A DNA stretch of 33,595 nt from Methanomassiliicoccales archaeon (GCA_035527755.1 DATKZX010000025.1:1-33595), one strand, 5' to 3'; counted from the first letter of the stretch, positions 1 to 8,946 are shown. Program-made: numbers and translations. The notes: a model not told the origin generated them from the letters alone.

Positions 1-1514
1 TCACCGATGCTATTGACGGCGGTGATGTTGTACCAGTAGATCTGGCCGTTGGTCAGTCCACTGTCGGTATGGTTCAGTTCGACGGTCGAATCGATAAGGA
101 CGAACGGACCGCTGGCGTCCGTGGACCGATAAACGTTGAAACCGGTCACGGTGCTGTTACCGGTGAACGATGATGCTTCCCATGTGAGAACGACCTCGGT
201 ATGGCCCGCGGCGGCCTGGAGGTTCTGCGGCGAACCAGGGGCGGACAGGCAGGTGGTGTTCAGACCCTCCCAGATCGGAGTGGTGAACCCGGAGGACCCG
301 TTCAGGTAATAGATCATCAGGCTGGAATTATGGTCGATTATCCAGTCGCTCTGACAGGTCGGTGCCCCTCCCAGGAATATCATTTCGGTCATTACTGTGC
401 AGTTGGAGAGCCCATAGTTCATGATGAGATCGACACTGCTTGGAATGGTCACCGAGGTGAGCGAGGTGCAATAATAGAATGCCTGATAACCTATGGTGGT
501 GACATTGTTGGGAACGGTGAACGGTCCAGCTATGGCCAATGGATATTGGACGAGATAGGTTAGGGCCTTGTTATAAAGCACACCTCCCACGCTGGCATAG
601 TTGGGGTTGCTGGGGTCCACATCGATAGAGGTTAGATTGAAGCATTGATAGAACACCATAACTCCGATGCTGGTGACGCTGCTCGGAATGGCCAAGGAGG
701 TGAGAGAACCGCAAAGACGGAAAACCTGGTTCCCGATGGTGGTAACATTTCCTGGAATGGTCACCGAGGTGAGGGATGTGCAGGTAGAGAAGGCCGATGT
801 ACCGATGCTGGTAAGATTCTCAGGCATGGTCACCGAGGTAAGGGAGATACAGGAGTAGAACGTGAATGAATTGATGACCGTGACGTTCTCTGGAATGGTC
901 ACTGAGACCAAGGACTTGCAGGTGTGGAAGGCGAGGCTCCCGATGGTTCTGAGACTATCGGGAAGGTCGATCGATACCAACATGTCGCAGTAAAAGAACG
1001 AAGAGTTACCGATGCTGGTGACCTTGTCAGGAACCGTCACCGAGGTTAATTTTCGGCAATAGGCGAACGCATAATCATGGATGATGGTTACATTGTCCGG
1101 AATGATCACGGATGTCAGGGAACCGCAGGTATAGAACGTATCATTGGCGATCGCGGTGATGTTGTTTGATAGATCGATCGAGGCCAGGTTGATGCAGGAA
1201 CGGAACGCTCCGTAACCTATGTTCTCTACGCTATCGGGAACGGTCATGGAGGTGATGGACGTTTTACCAAGGAACGCTTGGTATCTGATGGAGGTGACCG
1301 GCAACCCGGTTATATCACTCGGTATTTCCACCGCTCCACCAGCTCCAGTGTAACCGATTATCTCGACCTCGGTATCGCCGTTGATCAGCTCATACGTGAA
1401 ATCACCACTCGTGGCAGCGGTCACGGTAACTGCGGTCAACGTCAACAATGTCGTTGATATCAATAAGAAAACGATAATCAAGCTTACTCTGCGAATGTAC
1501 AATTCTTTCTTCAT
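1..1514 (-). CDS. Secreted BspA-type leucine-rich-repeat protein with Fn3 domain (3' end off the window)
   Basis: The frame is open from an ATG at 1514 to the window edge, about 504 codons with no stop. An SD-like GAGGTGA lies just upstream (about 1523-1529). The N-terminus is basic (MKKELYIRR) followed by a hydrophobic stretch (SLIIVFLLISTTLLTL), a signal peptide or anchor. A long array of about 23-residue repeats follows, of the form LTSVTIPxxVTxIGxxAFxxC, which is the LRR_5/BspA pattern. A fibronectin type III-like domain then begins (PGSPQNLQAAAGHTEVVLTW, later TGFNVYRS) and is cut by the edge. Such proteins act at the cell surface in adhesion or ligand binding; the ligand cannot be read from sequence. 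Many NxS/T sequons suggest glycosylation. An intergenic gap separates it from the helicase upstream on the same strand, so it is probably its own unit. Confidence 0.88.
   Translation of the reverse strand, partial: MKKELYIRRVSLIIVFLLISTTLLTLTAVTVTAATSGDFTYELINGDTEVEIIGYTGAGGAVEIPSDITGLPVTSIRYQAFLGKTSITSMTVPDSVENIGYGAFRSCINLASIDLSNNITAIANDTFYTCGSLTSVIIPDNVTIIHDYAFAYCRKLTSVTVPDKVTSIGNSSFFYCDMLVSIDLPDSLRTIGSLAFHTCKSLVSVTIPENVTVINSFTFYSCISLTSVTMPENLTSIGTSAFSTCTSLTSVTIPGNVTTIGNQVFRLCGSLTSLAIPSSVTSIGVMVFYQCFNLTSIDVDPSNPNYASVGGVLYNKALTYLVQYPLAIAGPFTVPNNVTTIGYQAFYYCTSLTSVTIPSSVDLIMNYGLSNCTVMTEMIFLGGAPTCQSDWIIDHNSSLMIYYLNGSSGFTTPIWEGLNTTCLSAPGSPQNLQAAAGHTEVVLTWEASSFTGNSTVTGFNVYRSTDASGPFVLIDSTVELNHTDSGLTNGQIYWYNITAVNSIG
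395..1292 (-). repeat. Array of about a dozen 69-bp leucine-rich repeats inside the surface protein
   Basis: Units of about 23 codons recur, with conserved words for TSVTIP, V-T-x-I-G and A-F-x-x-C. On the plus strand these appear as repeated ggaatggtcac(c)gaggt blocks, for example near 445, 689, 757, 826 and 894. One unit is interrupted by an island containing YASVGGVLYNKALTYLVQYP, a common BspA variant. DNA-level similarity between units would allow recombination that changes repeat number. Confidence 0.8.
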
Positions 1515-1761
1515 ATGAAATTCACCTCTGCAAACACTTCTTTACTGGTGCTGGACGTGCTTTGATAAGCAAATTACATCATATTTAAATGTTAATAACA
1601 AATAATTATTTCGATCAATTAACAAATGAAAAGCGTACACGTTTGAATTCGAAATACAAATAATTTTATAGAACAAATACAAAACAAGCGGCTGTCCGAA
1701 CGACCCTACGATCAGACCGTCCTTGCTAGAAAAAATACCCCGGACGAAGGTGTAAGGAAAT

Positions 1762-1784
1762 AAAGTGGCCTTATCGGCCACTTT
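1762..1784 (-). terminator. Hairpin terminator of the first DEAD-box helicase gene
   Basis: A perfect 9-bp inverted repeat (AAAGTGGCC, loop TTATC, GGCCACTTT) lies 15 bases after the helicase stop. Read on the minus strand it is followed by TATTTCCTT. The rest of 1515-1799 is AT-rich and holds nothing else I can support beyond the promoter area of the repeat protein. Confidence 0.55.
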
Positions 1785-1799
1785 TCCTGGGTTTTTCGC

Positions 1800-3227
1800 T
1801 CACTGCTTGGCGATGAGCGGCAGCTCGCGCTTGACCACTTCCACCTTGAGCTTCTTGTTATCGACCCTCAGGCTCTTGAGCTCCATGAGCACCTTCTTGG
1901 CCGAGTCCTTGTGGATCTCGAACGAGGTGTTGTCCTCGCCCACCTTGATGCGCCCGACGGCTATCTCCGGCACTCGCAATTTTCGTATGAGCATCTCCAG
2001 CAGCTTCGACTGCTCCACCGGTTCTCCGCCGTTTGCGATCACCTTGAACAGCACCATGCCGAACAGGTCGGCCTGGTCCTCGAAGTCCATGACCTTATGC
2101 ACCACGTCCTTGCGGCCGCTCTCCGGCACTTCTTCGCGGGAGATCTCAGTGATGCCGAACTCATTGATCTTCTTCAGCAGATGGATCTCCTGAGAAGTGA
2201 TGAAGGTGATGGCGATGCCCTCCTTTCCGGCGCGTCCAGTACGACCGATGCGGTGCACGTAGATCTCCGGGTCCTCCGGGATGTCGTAATTTATGACATG
2301 GGTGACGCCGTCGATGTCCAGGCCCCGAGCGGCCACATCAGTGGCCACCAGGATCGTCGTCTTGTTGTCACGGAACTCCTGCAGAACCTTCTCTCGGCGA
2401 GCCTGAGTGAGGTCTCCATGAAGGGAGCTGACCCGGTAGCCGTAGGAGAAAAGACGCTTGGCGACAATATCCACCATGACCTTGGTCTGGGCGAAGACCA
2501 TGGCCTTCGGCTTGTAGGCGTCCAGGACCCGGCACAAGGCCCAGATCTTGTTCCTTCGTTCGATGTTGAAGTAAACCTGCTTGGTGGTGGGGAGGATGAT
2601 CTGCTCCTCCCCTATCATGACCGTCTCCGGGTCGGTCATATGCTTGGAGGCGATGTCGCGTAGGCCTGGAGGTATGGTCGCCGAGAAAAGCATGGTCTGT
2701 CGCGGGGTCTTGGTCTTGGAGGCGATGTATTCGATATCCTCGATGAACCCCATGTCCAGCATGCGGTCCGCCTCGTCAAGCACCAGCACAGCTATCTCGT
2801 TCAGCTGCAGGGTCCCGCGGCGCAGATGGTCTATCACGCGTCCAGGCGTTCCTACGACGATGTCAACGCCCTTGCGTAGTGCGTCTATCTGGTCGTCTAT
2901 GGACTTTCCGCCGTAGACCGCCAGCACTCTAACGTCGTCCATGAAATAGGATAGCTTCTTCAGTTCTTCGGAAACCTGCGCCCCCAGTTCCCTGGTGGGC
3001 ACTAGGACGAGGGAGAACGGTTTGACTCCCTGGGTGAGCGTCTCTAGGATGGGTATGCCGAAGGCGGCGGTCTTGCCGGTGCCCGTCTGGGCCTGGGCGA
3101 TGACGTCCCTCCCCGTCATGATGATGGGAATGGTCTCCACCTGCACAGGGGTCGCTTCAACGAATCCCATGCGTTCGATGGCCTTCATTATCTCATCCTT
3201 GAGACCGAAATCTGTGAAATTGGTCAT
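1800..3227 (-). CDS. deaD: DEAD-box RNA helicase, DeaD/CsdA type
   Basis: ATP-dependent RNA helicase that unwinds structured RNA, probably in ribosome assembly or cold adaptation. From the ATG at 3227 the order is: Q motif (ATPVQ), motif I AQTGTGKT at about 46-53, PTRELGAQ, the DEAD motif (VLDEADRMLDMGF), LFSAT, and motif VI HRIGRTGRAGKEG. The C-terminal 75 residues (from about PVEQSKLLEMLIRKL to VEVVKREL) look like the DbpA-type RNA-binding fold seen in CsdA. An in-frame GTG lies three codons upstream (3236), but the N-terminus MTNFTDFGL aligns with the second helicase in this window and favours the ATG. No good SD is seen. A TATA-like TTAAAATATCC lies right at the stop of the upstream PPK2 gene, so it probably has its own promoter. 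Confidence 0.93.
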   Translation of the reverse strand: MTNFTDFGLKDEIMKAIERMGFVEATPVQVETIPIIMTGRDVIAQAQTGTGKTAAFGIPILETLTQGVKPFSLVLVPTRELGAQVSEELKKLSYFMDDVRVLAVYGGKSIDDQIDALRKGVDIVVGTPGRVIDHLRRGTLQLNEIAVLVLDEADRMLDMGFIEDIEYIASKTKTPRQTMLFSATIPPGLRDIASKHMTDPETVMIGEEQIILPTTKQVYFNIERRNKIWALCRVLDAYKPKAMVFAQTKVMVDIVAKRLFSYGYRVSSLHGDLTQARREKVLQEFRDNKTTILVATDVAARGLDIDGVTHVINYDIPEDPEIYVHRIGRTGRAGKEGIAITFITSQEIHLLKKINEFGITEISREEVPESGRKDVVHKVMDFEDQADLFGMVLFKVIANGGEPVEQSKLLEMLIRKLRVPEIAVGRIKVGEDNTSFEIHKDSAKKVLMELKSLRVDNKKLKVEVVKRELPLIAKQ

Positions 3228-3271
3228 AAGGATCACTGCTCTATGATAGCTAGGGCATGGTCCTGGATATT

Positions 3272-4771
3272 TTAATCATTTGGTCTCTTAACCTTCAGCG
3301 ACCTTGCCTCCATCGCGTCAACGATCGTCTGCAGGGTCTTCACTCTGGAATAATATTTGTCGTTGCTCTCCACGATGGTCCAGGGAGCGTGCTTGGTGCT
3401 GGTGCGGGAGAGCATCTCATCCACCGCCCTTCCGTAGAAGTCCCACTTCTCCCGGTTGCGCCAATCCTCCTCGGTGATCTTCCACTGCTTCAGCGGATCG
3501 GCCTCTCTCTCCTTGAAGCGCTGCAGCTGGGTCTCATTATCTATCTCCATCCAGATCTTGACCAGCACCGTCCCGTTCTCTACCAGCATCTCCTCGAACT
3601 CGTTCATCTCCTGGTAGGCGCGCTTCCATTCCTCAGTGCTGCAGAAGCCTTCCACCCTCTCCACCAGTACTCTTCCGTACCAGGATCGGTCCAGGATGCG
3701 CATTTGCCCGGCCGGGGGAAGGATCCGATAGAAGCGCCACAGGTAGTGGCGGGCCTTCTCGTCCTCTGTGGGTATGCCGACCGGCACGACCTCATATCCC
3801 CGGGGGTTCAGTTCACCGGTGAGACGCTGGATGGCGCCGCCCTTGCCGGCGGCGTCCCAGCCCTCGAAAAGAATGATCGTAGGTATCTTCAAACGATTGA
3901 GGTCGCACTGCAGCTCACCGACCTTGTTCTGAAGCTTCTTGATCCGCTCCCGGTAATCATCCTGGGCAAGCGTCCTTCCCAGGTTCAATCCTCCTCTGCT
4001 GGAGTTGAACATCACCCCGTTCTTGATCAGGGGGTTGCTGTCAAAGCTGACCTGGTTCTTGGCGTCCAACTTGCTCAGGCCGTACTCCATCATTCTGACG
4101 GCCGTCGACAATATCTTGGCCGAGGCGTACTTGGTATCCTCCGCCTCCACGATGGTCCAGGGTGCGTACTCCCGGTCGGTCCTCTCGATCATCTCCTCGA
4201 TCAAGGGGAGCATCTTGTCGTACTTCCTGAAGAACTCAAGCTCCCTGTCGCTGATGGCGCAACGGTCCAGATCGTTATCGCGGTACTTTTCCAGCCGTTT
4301 CTTATGCTCCTTCTTGCTGAGGTGCAGGAAGAACTTCATGATGAGATAGTCGTCCTGGGACAGCATCTCCTCGAACTCGCTGATCTCCCGCCACGAGCGT
4401 CGGGCGTCCTCCGTCTTCCTTTCGACCGCCCGGGCCAACGAACGGAAGTACCAGGACCGGTCGAAGACCGCTATGCGCCCCCGGGCGGGGATGCGGATGA
4501 AGAAGCGCCAGATGAAAGGTCTCGAACGCTCCTCGGCGTTGGGGACGGAGATCGAGTGGACCAGGAAACCGCGCGGGTCCAACGGAAGGATGAACTTGTT
4601 CACCGTCTCGCTCATGCCCACGGTGTCCCAGCCCTCGAAGACCACCATGATGGGCATGCCCGCGTCCCTGGCCTTCCGCTGCAGCTGGCCCAGACGGTCC
4701 TTGAGGTCCGGGGCTATGCGGTCATACTCCTTCTGGTCCAGGCGCTTGTCCAGGTCTATGTGCTCGAACAT
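3272..4771 (-). CDS. Two-domain PPK2-family polyphosphate kinase / polyphosphate:AMP phosphotransferase
   Basis: The 499-residue protein is two PPK2 domains in tandem. Both carry FEGWD and DRSWY motifs. The second has an intact Walker A (FEGWDAAGKGG, about 300-310). In the first the same place reads FEGWDTVGMSE (about 45-55), without the lysine-glycine core. That matches fused class II PPK2/PAP enzymes, where only the C-terminal domain is catalytic and AMP is phosphorylated by polyphosphate. The substrate preference (AMP, ADP or GDP) cannot be fixed from sequence. The gene is divergent from the SelB-like gene with only 57 bases between them. It lies near a phosphate transporter operon, which fits a role in phosphate and energy storage. 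It ends in TAA overlapping the helicase promoter. Confidence 0.88.
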   Translation of the reverse strand: MFEHIDLDKRLDQKEYDRIAPDLKDRLGQLQRKARDAGMPIMVVFEGWDTVGMSETVNKFILPLDPRGFLVHSISVPNAEERSRPFIWRFFIRIPARGRIAVFDRSWYFRSLARAVERKTEDARRSWREISEFEEMLSQDDYLIMKFFLHLSKKEHKKRLEKYRDNDLDRCAISDRELEFFRKYDKMLPLIEEMIERTDREYAPWTIVEAEDTKYASAKILSTAVRMMEYGLSKLDAKNQVSFDSNPLIKNGVMFNSSRGGLNLGRTLAQDDYRERIKKLQNKVGELQCDLNRLKIPTIILFEGWDAAGKGGAIQRLTGELNPRGYEVVPVGIPTEDEKARHYLWRFYRILPPAGQMRILDRSWYGRVLVERVEGFCSTEEWKRAYQEMNEFEEMLVENGTVLVKIWMEIDNETQLQRFKEREADPLKQWKITEEDWRNREKWDFYGRAVDEMLSRTSTKHAPWTIVESNDKYYSRVKTLQTIVDAMEARSLKVKRPND

Positions 4772-4828
4772 CCTTTCTCAAGTACATGGTGCCGAGAGAT
4801 AGATAACGCTTGGCTAGACGAAAGGAAT

Positions 4829-5803
4829 ATGTTCCCCCAGAGCTTGCCTCCTCACATGGGAAACCTCAATGTGGCGGCGGTCGGCACTCTGGGCTACGCC
4901 AAGGACCTGGGGAAGAAGGGAACCGTCAGCGACATCACCATCTACGACCTGAAGAAGGGTCATGACACCGTCAGCATACTGGAGCCCAGCAAGTATCCTG
5001 AACGGATCAACTCTCTCTATTTCTGCGTCAATCTGGCCGAACTAGCCCTGGTCGTGGTGGATGAGATCAACGCCGCCCTGGGCGAGACGCTGCTCATGCT
5101 GGATTGCGCCAACGTCAAGCGCGGTATCTTCATACTGCGCAATTACCTGACACCGGACCGCATCGCGCCGCTGCTCAAGGACACGGTACTGACCAACTAC
5201 ACCTACATGGCCGACGATCCGATCCTTCTCCGCGAGTTCCTGTTGGAGGAAGCGGCCAAGGTCCAGAACAGTGGGGAGGGGAAAGGCGTCGTTCCCATCG
5301 ACCACCATTTCAACGTCAAGGGGGTAGGGACGGTCATACTCGGCTACGTGGCCAAAGGCGTCATCAACCGGCACGACAACCTGAAGGTGCTGCCTACGGA
5401 GCGCACGGCGTTGGTCCGGTCGATCCAGAAGCACGATGACGATTTCGATGTGGCCTACAAGGGCGACCGGGTCGGTCTAGCGCTCAAGAACATCGACGCG
5501 GAGGACCTTGACCGCGGTTTCGTGCTCACCAACGACCCGGACATGAAGGTCATTTCCGAACTGAGCGGCCGACTGGACCTGGTCAAGTACTGGCAATCCC
5601 CCATCAAAGAGGGCATGGTCATGCACCTGGGACATTGGATGCAGTTCCTGCCCTGCAGGGTCACATCGGTCAGCGGGGACGCGAAGAGGCCCCAGGTCGT
5701 ACTGACGCTGGAAAAGCCTCTGATATACTGCGCTGGGTCCAGAGCCGTGATCACCTACCTGGAGGGAGGAAAGCTGCGCATCGTGGGCACCATGGACCTC
5801 TAG
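4829..5803 (+). CDS. SelB-like translation factor homologue (aSelBL type) with degenerate GTPase domain
   Basis: The 324-residue product has the EF1A/SelB layout: an N-terminal GTPase-like domain, then beta-barrel domains. The middle part (DHHFNVKGVGTVILGYVAKG, then LKVLPTERTALVRSIQKHDDD and GDRVGLALKNID) is typical of EF-Tu domain 2 in SelB-like proteins. The GTPase part lacks a recognisable P-loop (VAAVGTLGYAKDLGKKG) and an NKxD motif, so GTP hydrolysis is doubtful. Known biology: archaeal SelB-like proteins (aSelBL) are widespread and some have lost GTPase motifs; a role with pyrrolysyl-tRNA was once proposed and is unproven. Start: ATG 4829; ATG 4856 (MGNLNV) is an alternative. It ends in TAG, overlapping the convergent DUF47 gene by four bases. 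Confidence 0.78.
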   Translation: MFPQSLPPHMGNLNVAAVGTLGYAKDLGKKGTVSDITIYDLKKGHDTVSILEPSKYPERINSLYFCVNLAELALVVVDEINAALGETLLMLDCANVKRGIFILRNYLTPDRIAPLLKDTVLTNYTYMADDPILLREFLLEEAAKVQNSGEGKGVVPIDHHFNVKGVGTVILGYVAKGVINRHDNLKVLPTERTALVRSIQKHDDDFDVAYKGDRVGLALKNIDAEDLDRGFVLTNDPDMKVISELSGRLDLVKYWQSPIKEGMVMHLGHWMQFLPCRVTSVSGDAKRPQVVLTLEKPLIYCAGSRAVITYLEGGKLRIVGTMDL

Positions 5804-6426
5804 CCCAGGCCGAAGGCGGCCCGATGAAGGATGTCCACCGTGGCGCTCAGCGCCCGGCCCGCGTCCTTGAGATGGTGGTAGATCTCCCTCTTCTTCAACG
5901 CTATCATATGGTCCTTGAGCGTGAAGACCTCCCGCATGCCCAGGACGTATATCTCCTCGATGAGGTCCTCCTCCTCCCGCATCCTATGGATGCGCGTTTC
6001 CTCCTTGGACGATTCTTGGCCGAGGGTCCTCACCCCTTCCACCACCTCCTCCGTCCCGATCAACAGATGCTCCGCCATGTCTATCATGCAGCGGTCCGGC
6101 TCCACCTCGAAGGCGTCTATCTCCACCAGGGTGGTCCGGGCGAAGTTCATGACCGCCTCCAGCTGCCGGGACATGCTGTAGATGTCCTGACGGTCGAAGG
6201 GGGTGGAGAACGCCTCTCCCAGCTTACGTTCCATGTCATGGCGCATCTGGTCCGTCCGGTCGTCCAGGTCCTTCAGCTCCTGGAGGTAATGGTCCTTATC
6301 GCCCTTCAGTGCCGCTATGAGTGTCTGCACTCCCTGGACGGTCATCTCTGCCTGGGCGACCAATAGGTCAAGGAAATCGTACCTTGGCGGGAAAAGCCCG
6401 TCCAAAAACCTCTTTCTCTCGCTCAT
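5800..6426 (-). CDS. PhoU-like DUF47 protein, partner of the Pit transporter
   Basis: A 208-residue, highly helical, charged protein of the DUF47/TIGR00153 type. This family resembles PhoU and is usually encoded beside Pit transporters, where it is thought to regulate phosphate uptake. Supporting segments are RKRFLDGLFPPRYDFLDLL at the N-terminus, KGDKDHYLQELKDLDDRTDQ, and a C-terminal helical half with EEEDLIEEIYVLGMREVF. The ATG at 6426 is one base after the TAA of the transporter gene, so the pair is co-transcribed and probably coupled. An upstream in-frame GTG (6435) lies inside the transporter gene and is less likely. The stop TAG shares the palindrome CTAG (5800-5803) with the convergent SelB-like gene. 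Confidence 0.88.
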   Translation of the reverse strand: MSERKRFLDGLFPPRYDFLDLLVAQAEMTVQGVQTLIAALKGDKDHYLQELKDLDDRTDQMRHDMERKLGEAFSTPFDRQDIYSMSRQLEAVMNFARTTLVEIDAFEVEPDRCMIDMAEHLLIGTEEVVEGVRTLGQESSKEETRIHRMREEEDLIEEIYVLGMREVFTLKDHMIALKKREIYHHLKDAGRALSATVDILHRAAFGLG

Positions 6427-6427
6427 C

Positions 6428-7459
6428 TTACACACCTGTCAGATATCTCAATCCTATTACCAATATCGCGGACAGCAGCGTAGTGGCCGGGATGGTCATG
6501 AACCAGGACACCACCAGGTCCTTACCGACATGCCAGTGCACCATCTTGCGGTTCTCCGCCGTGCCCACTCCCATGACGCCAGAGGTCACCACCTGGGTGG
6601 AGGAGACCGGCGCCCCCATCAGCGTGGAGAACATCACCGTCAAGGCGGAGTTCGCCTGGGCGACCAGGGCGTGCACCGGCCGTATCCTGAAGATCCTACG
6701 GCCGACGGTGCGCATGATGCGGTATCCTCCACCCAAAGTGCCCAGGGCGATGGCCAGGGCGCAGGCGAAACGCACCCACAAAGGTACGTTCAGATCGGAA
6801 GAGCTGCCCATGGCCATCAGGAGCAACGCGATCAGGGCCATCTGTTTCTGGGCGTCGTTCGCCCCATGGGCCAGGGTCTGCGCTCCGGTGGTGAACCACT
6901 GCAGTCGTTTCAGGAGAACGTTGATGTCCACGGTGGCTCGGCGCAGCAGGAGGCTGGCGATCTTCATCAGGACGAACCCGCCCAGGAACCCTATGAGGAC
7001 CGAGATCATGAGGAACACCAGCACCTTGGTGACACCGGTCAGCTGTCCCCGTGTCAACGCGCTAAGCCCCCAGTTGACCCCCGACAGACCTTGGAACGAT
7101 ACGCCTACGCCGATCAGCCCGCCGATCAGGGCGTGAGTGGATGACGAAGGTATGCCGTAATACCAGGTGAAAAGGTTCCAGAGGTTGGCAGAGGCCACCG
7201 CGGCGAATATGGCCAGAGATATCTCCTGGCCTATGCCAGTGGTCAGCACTCCCTGCAATGTCAGTACCACGGCGCTGCCGCCTATCAACGCCCCTATGAA
7301 ATTGGCCAAGGAGGCGGTGAGCAGCGCTCCCTTCACCGAGGCCGCTCCCGAGGAGACCATGGTGGCCACGTCCGCCCCGGCGTCGTTGTAACCGTTGGTG
7401 AAGGCAAAGAAAAGGGACAGCAGAATGCCGGCCATGGCCAGTATCAGGAGGGCGTCCAT
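6428..7459 (-). CDS. pit: Inorganic phosphate transporter, Pit family
   Basis: A 343-residue membrane permease with about ten hydrophobic helices. It carries the two PiT signature regions: FTNGYNDAGADVATMVSSG near the N-terminus and TLAHGANDAQKQM in the middle. Pit proteins take up phosphate (often as metal-phosphate) driven by H+ or Na+; sulfate is carried by some homologues. The gene lies 10 bases after corA and directly before the DUF47 gene, which strongly supports phosphate as substrate. Pairing with a Mg2+ channel gene is sensible because Pit substrates are often neutral metal-phosphate complexes. Start ATG 7459. Confidence 0.93.
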   Translation of the reverse strand: MDALLILAMAGILLSLFFAFTNGYNDAGADVATMVSSGAASVKGALLTASLANFIGALIGGSAVVLTLQGVLTTGIGQEISLAIFAAVASANLWNLFTWYYGIPSSSTHALIGGLIGVGVSFQGLSGVNWGLSALTRGQLTGVTKVLVFLMISVLIGFLGGFVLMKIASLLLRRATVDINVLLKRLQWFTTGAQTLAHGANDAQKQMALIALLLMAMGSSSDLNVPLWVRFACALAIALGTLGGGYRIMRTVGRRIFRIRPVHALVAQANSALTVMFSTLMGAPVSSTQVVTSGVMGVGTAENRKMVHWHVGKDLVVSWFMTIPATTLLSAILVIGLRYLTGV

Positions 7460-7469
7460 CTTACCCCGT

Positions 7470-8549
7470 TCAGAGCCACCCTTTGCGGCGGAAGTAAAGC
7501 AGCAGCAGCACGGACACCCCGGTCATGCCGATCAGGACCATCGGATATGCCAGCTCGTTGTTCAGTTCCGGCATATATCTGAAGTTCATGCCGTACAGAC
7601 CGGCGATGAAGGTCAAGGGGATGAATATGGTGGCGATTATGGTCAGGGTCTTCATGATCTCGTTCATGCGGTTGCTGACGCTGGACATGTAAACGTCCAG
7701 CAGTCCGGAGAGCATGTCGGTGTAGGTGTCCACCACATCCATGACCTGTATGGAATGGTCGTAGACGTCCCGCAGATAGGTATTGGTGCTGGGCGACACC
7801 AGATCGGTGTCCTGGCGCATGAGGGCGGCGACCACCTCTCTAAGGGGCCAGATGGACTTGCGCAGGAAGATCACCTCCCGCTTCAGGCGATATATGTCAC
7901 CGAGCAGCACCGGGTCTGGATCTTCGGTCAATCTCTCCTCGATGTCCTCGACCCGGTCGCCCACCGTTTCCAGGGAGGGGTAATAATTGTCCACCACCGA
8001 GTCGATGAGGGAGTACACCAGGTAGTCGGCTCCGGACTTGCGCAGACGCCCCTTGTTGTTGCGAATACGTTCGCGTATGCTGTTGAAGACGTCACCTTCC
8101 CTTTCCTGGAACGAGAGGACGTAGTTCTTGCCCAGCACCAACGACAGCTGCTCGTAGTTGATCTCCTTGCCGTTCTCTCCACGGTAGATCATCTTGACCA
8201 CCATGTAGATGTAATCATCATAAAGCTCCAGTTTTGGGCGCTGTCCAGTGTGAAGAACGTCTTCCATGACCAGGGGGTGCAGTCCGAAGGCTTCGCCCAA
8301 CTTTCGAATGGTCTCCACATCGGACAGGCCTGAGAAGTTAAGCCACGTGGTACTGGAGCTGTCCCGCAGCGGCAGGCACTCCTCAAGGGTGATATCGGTC
8401 TTTTCCAGTACCTCGGTCTCCGTGTAGTCCAGCACCGATATCTTGGTGGCTGCGGGCGTTCCATCACCTATATAGACGAGCGATCCAGGGGGCATGCCCA
8501 CCTTCTTTGAGATCTGTCTATGCATCAATCGAAGACCTTTTATTTCCAT
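7470..8549 (-). CDS. corA: Magnesium/cobalt channel CorA
   Basis: A 359-residue CorA-family divalent cation channel of the cytoplasmic membrane. It has the large cytosolic N-terminal domain (including VMEDVLHTGQRPKLELYDDY and the conserved YSLIDSVVDNYYP), a long coiled stalk helix, and two C-terminal membrane helices. The diagnostic YGMNF selectivity motif (GMN at about 320-322) ends the first helix. A short basic tail (FRRKGWL) closes the protein. It starts four bases after the msrB stop and is followed 10 bases later by pit, forming one operon. Mg2+ is the usual substrate; Co2+ or Ni2+ are possible. Confidence 0.94.
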   Translation of the reverse strand: MEIKGLRLMHRQISKKVGMPPGSLVYIGDGTPAATKISVLDYTETEVLEKTDITLEECLPLRDSSSTTWLNFSGLSDVETIRKLGEAFGLHPLVMEDVLHTGQRPKLELYDDYIYMVVKMIYRGENGKEINYEQLSLVLGKNYVLSFQEREGDVFNSIRERIRNNKGRLRKSGADYLVYSLIDSVVDNYYPSLETVGDRVEDIEERLTEDPDPVLLGDIYRLKREVIFLRKSIWPLREVVAALMRQDTDLVSPSTNTYLRDVYDHSIQVMDVVDTYTDMLSGLLDVYMSSVSNRMNEIMKTLTIIATIFIPLTFIAGLYGMNFRYMPELNNELAYPMVLIGMTGVSVLLLLYFRRKGWL

Positions 8550-8553
8550 TCGC

Positions 8554-8946
8554 TCACTCCTTGGCCTTTAATTTGATAGAGACGGAATTAATACAATAGC
8601 GCTGCCCCGTCGGCGCCGGGCCATCGTTGAACACGTGCCCGAGGTGTCCGCCGCAATCGGGACACAGAACCTCGGTTCGGACCATGCCGTGACCTAGGTC
8701 ACGTTGCTCCTCCACCTCCTCCGTTGGCTTGGTGAAGCTCGGCCAGCCGCATCCGGAGTCGAACTTGTCCTCAGAGGAGAAGAGGACCTTGCCGCATCCG
8801 GCGCATACGTAAGAGCCCTGGTCCTTGCTGCGATGATATTTCCCGGTGAAAGGGGCCTCGGTCCCTTTTTCCCTGAGCACCCGGTACTCCTCCTCGCTCA
8901 GCTCCCGCTTCCACTCCTCCTCGCTCTTCTCCACCTTGCGTTTCAT
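8554..8946 (-). CDS. msrB: Peptide methionine-(R)-S-oxide reductase MsrB
   Basis: Repairs methionine-R-sulfoxide in oxidised proteins. The 130-residue product has the full MsrB core: zinc ligands C48, C51, C95 and C98, the GCGWPSF motif with C66, the [10 protein letters not shown] motif, and the catalytic C118 in RYCINSVSI. The start at 8946 is chosen because AGGAG lies at the right distance (TAGGAGTTCCCATG). A longer in-frame start at 9009 would place the probable TATA box inside the coding sequence. It is the first gene of the operon msrB-corA-pit-DUF47. Grouping an oxidative repair enzyme with ion transport is unusual but may only reflect shared transcription. Confidence 0.94.
   Translation of the reverse strand: MKRKVEKSEEEWKRELSEEEYRVLREKGTEAPFTGKYHRSKDQGSYVCAGCGKVLFSSEDKFDSGCGWPSFTKPTEEVEEQRDLGHGMVRTEVLCPDCGGHLGHVFNDGPAPTGQRYCINSVSIKLKAKE

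Noticed and set aside
201-869. Plus-strand frames in the first 900 bases
   Set aside because: They are antisense shadows of the leucine-rich repeats; their own repeat look comes from the 69-bp units.
395-1292. Regular repeats considered as a CRISPR array
   Set aside because: The units are 69-bp coding repeats with diverged copies and an intact reading frame, without unique spacers between identical repeats.
1542-1781. 79-residue minus-strand frame between the repeat protein and the helicase
   Set aside because: It lies in AT-rich intergenic sequence, covers the helicase terminator hairpin, has no SD and does not look like protein.
3257-4828. Long plus-strand open frame fused to the start of the SelB-like gene
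   Set aside because: It is antisense to the PPK2 gene, which has full family motifs. The real plus-strand gene begins at 4829, and the upstream part is a composition shadow.
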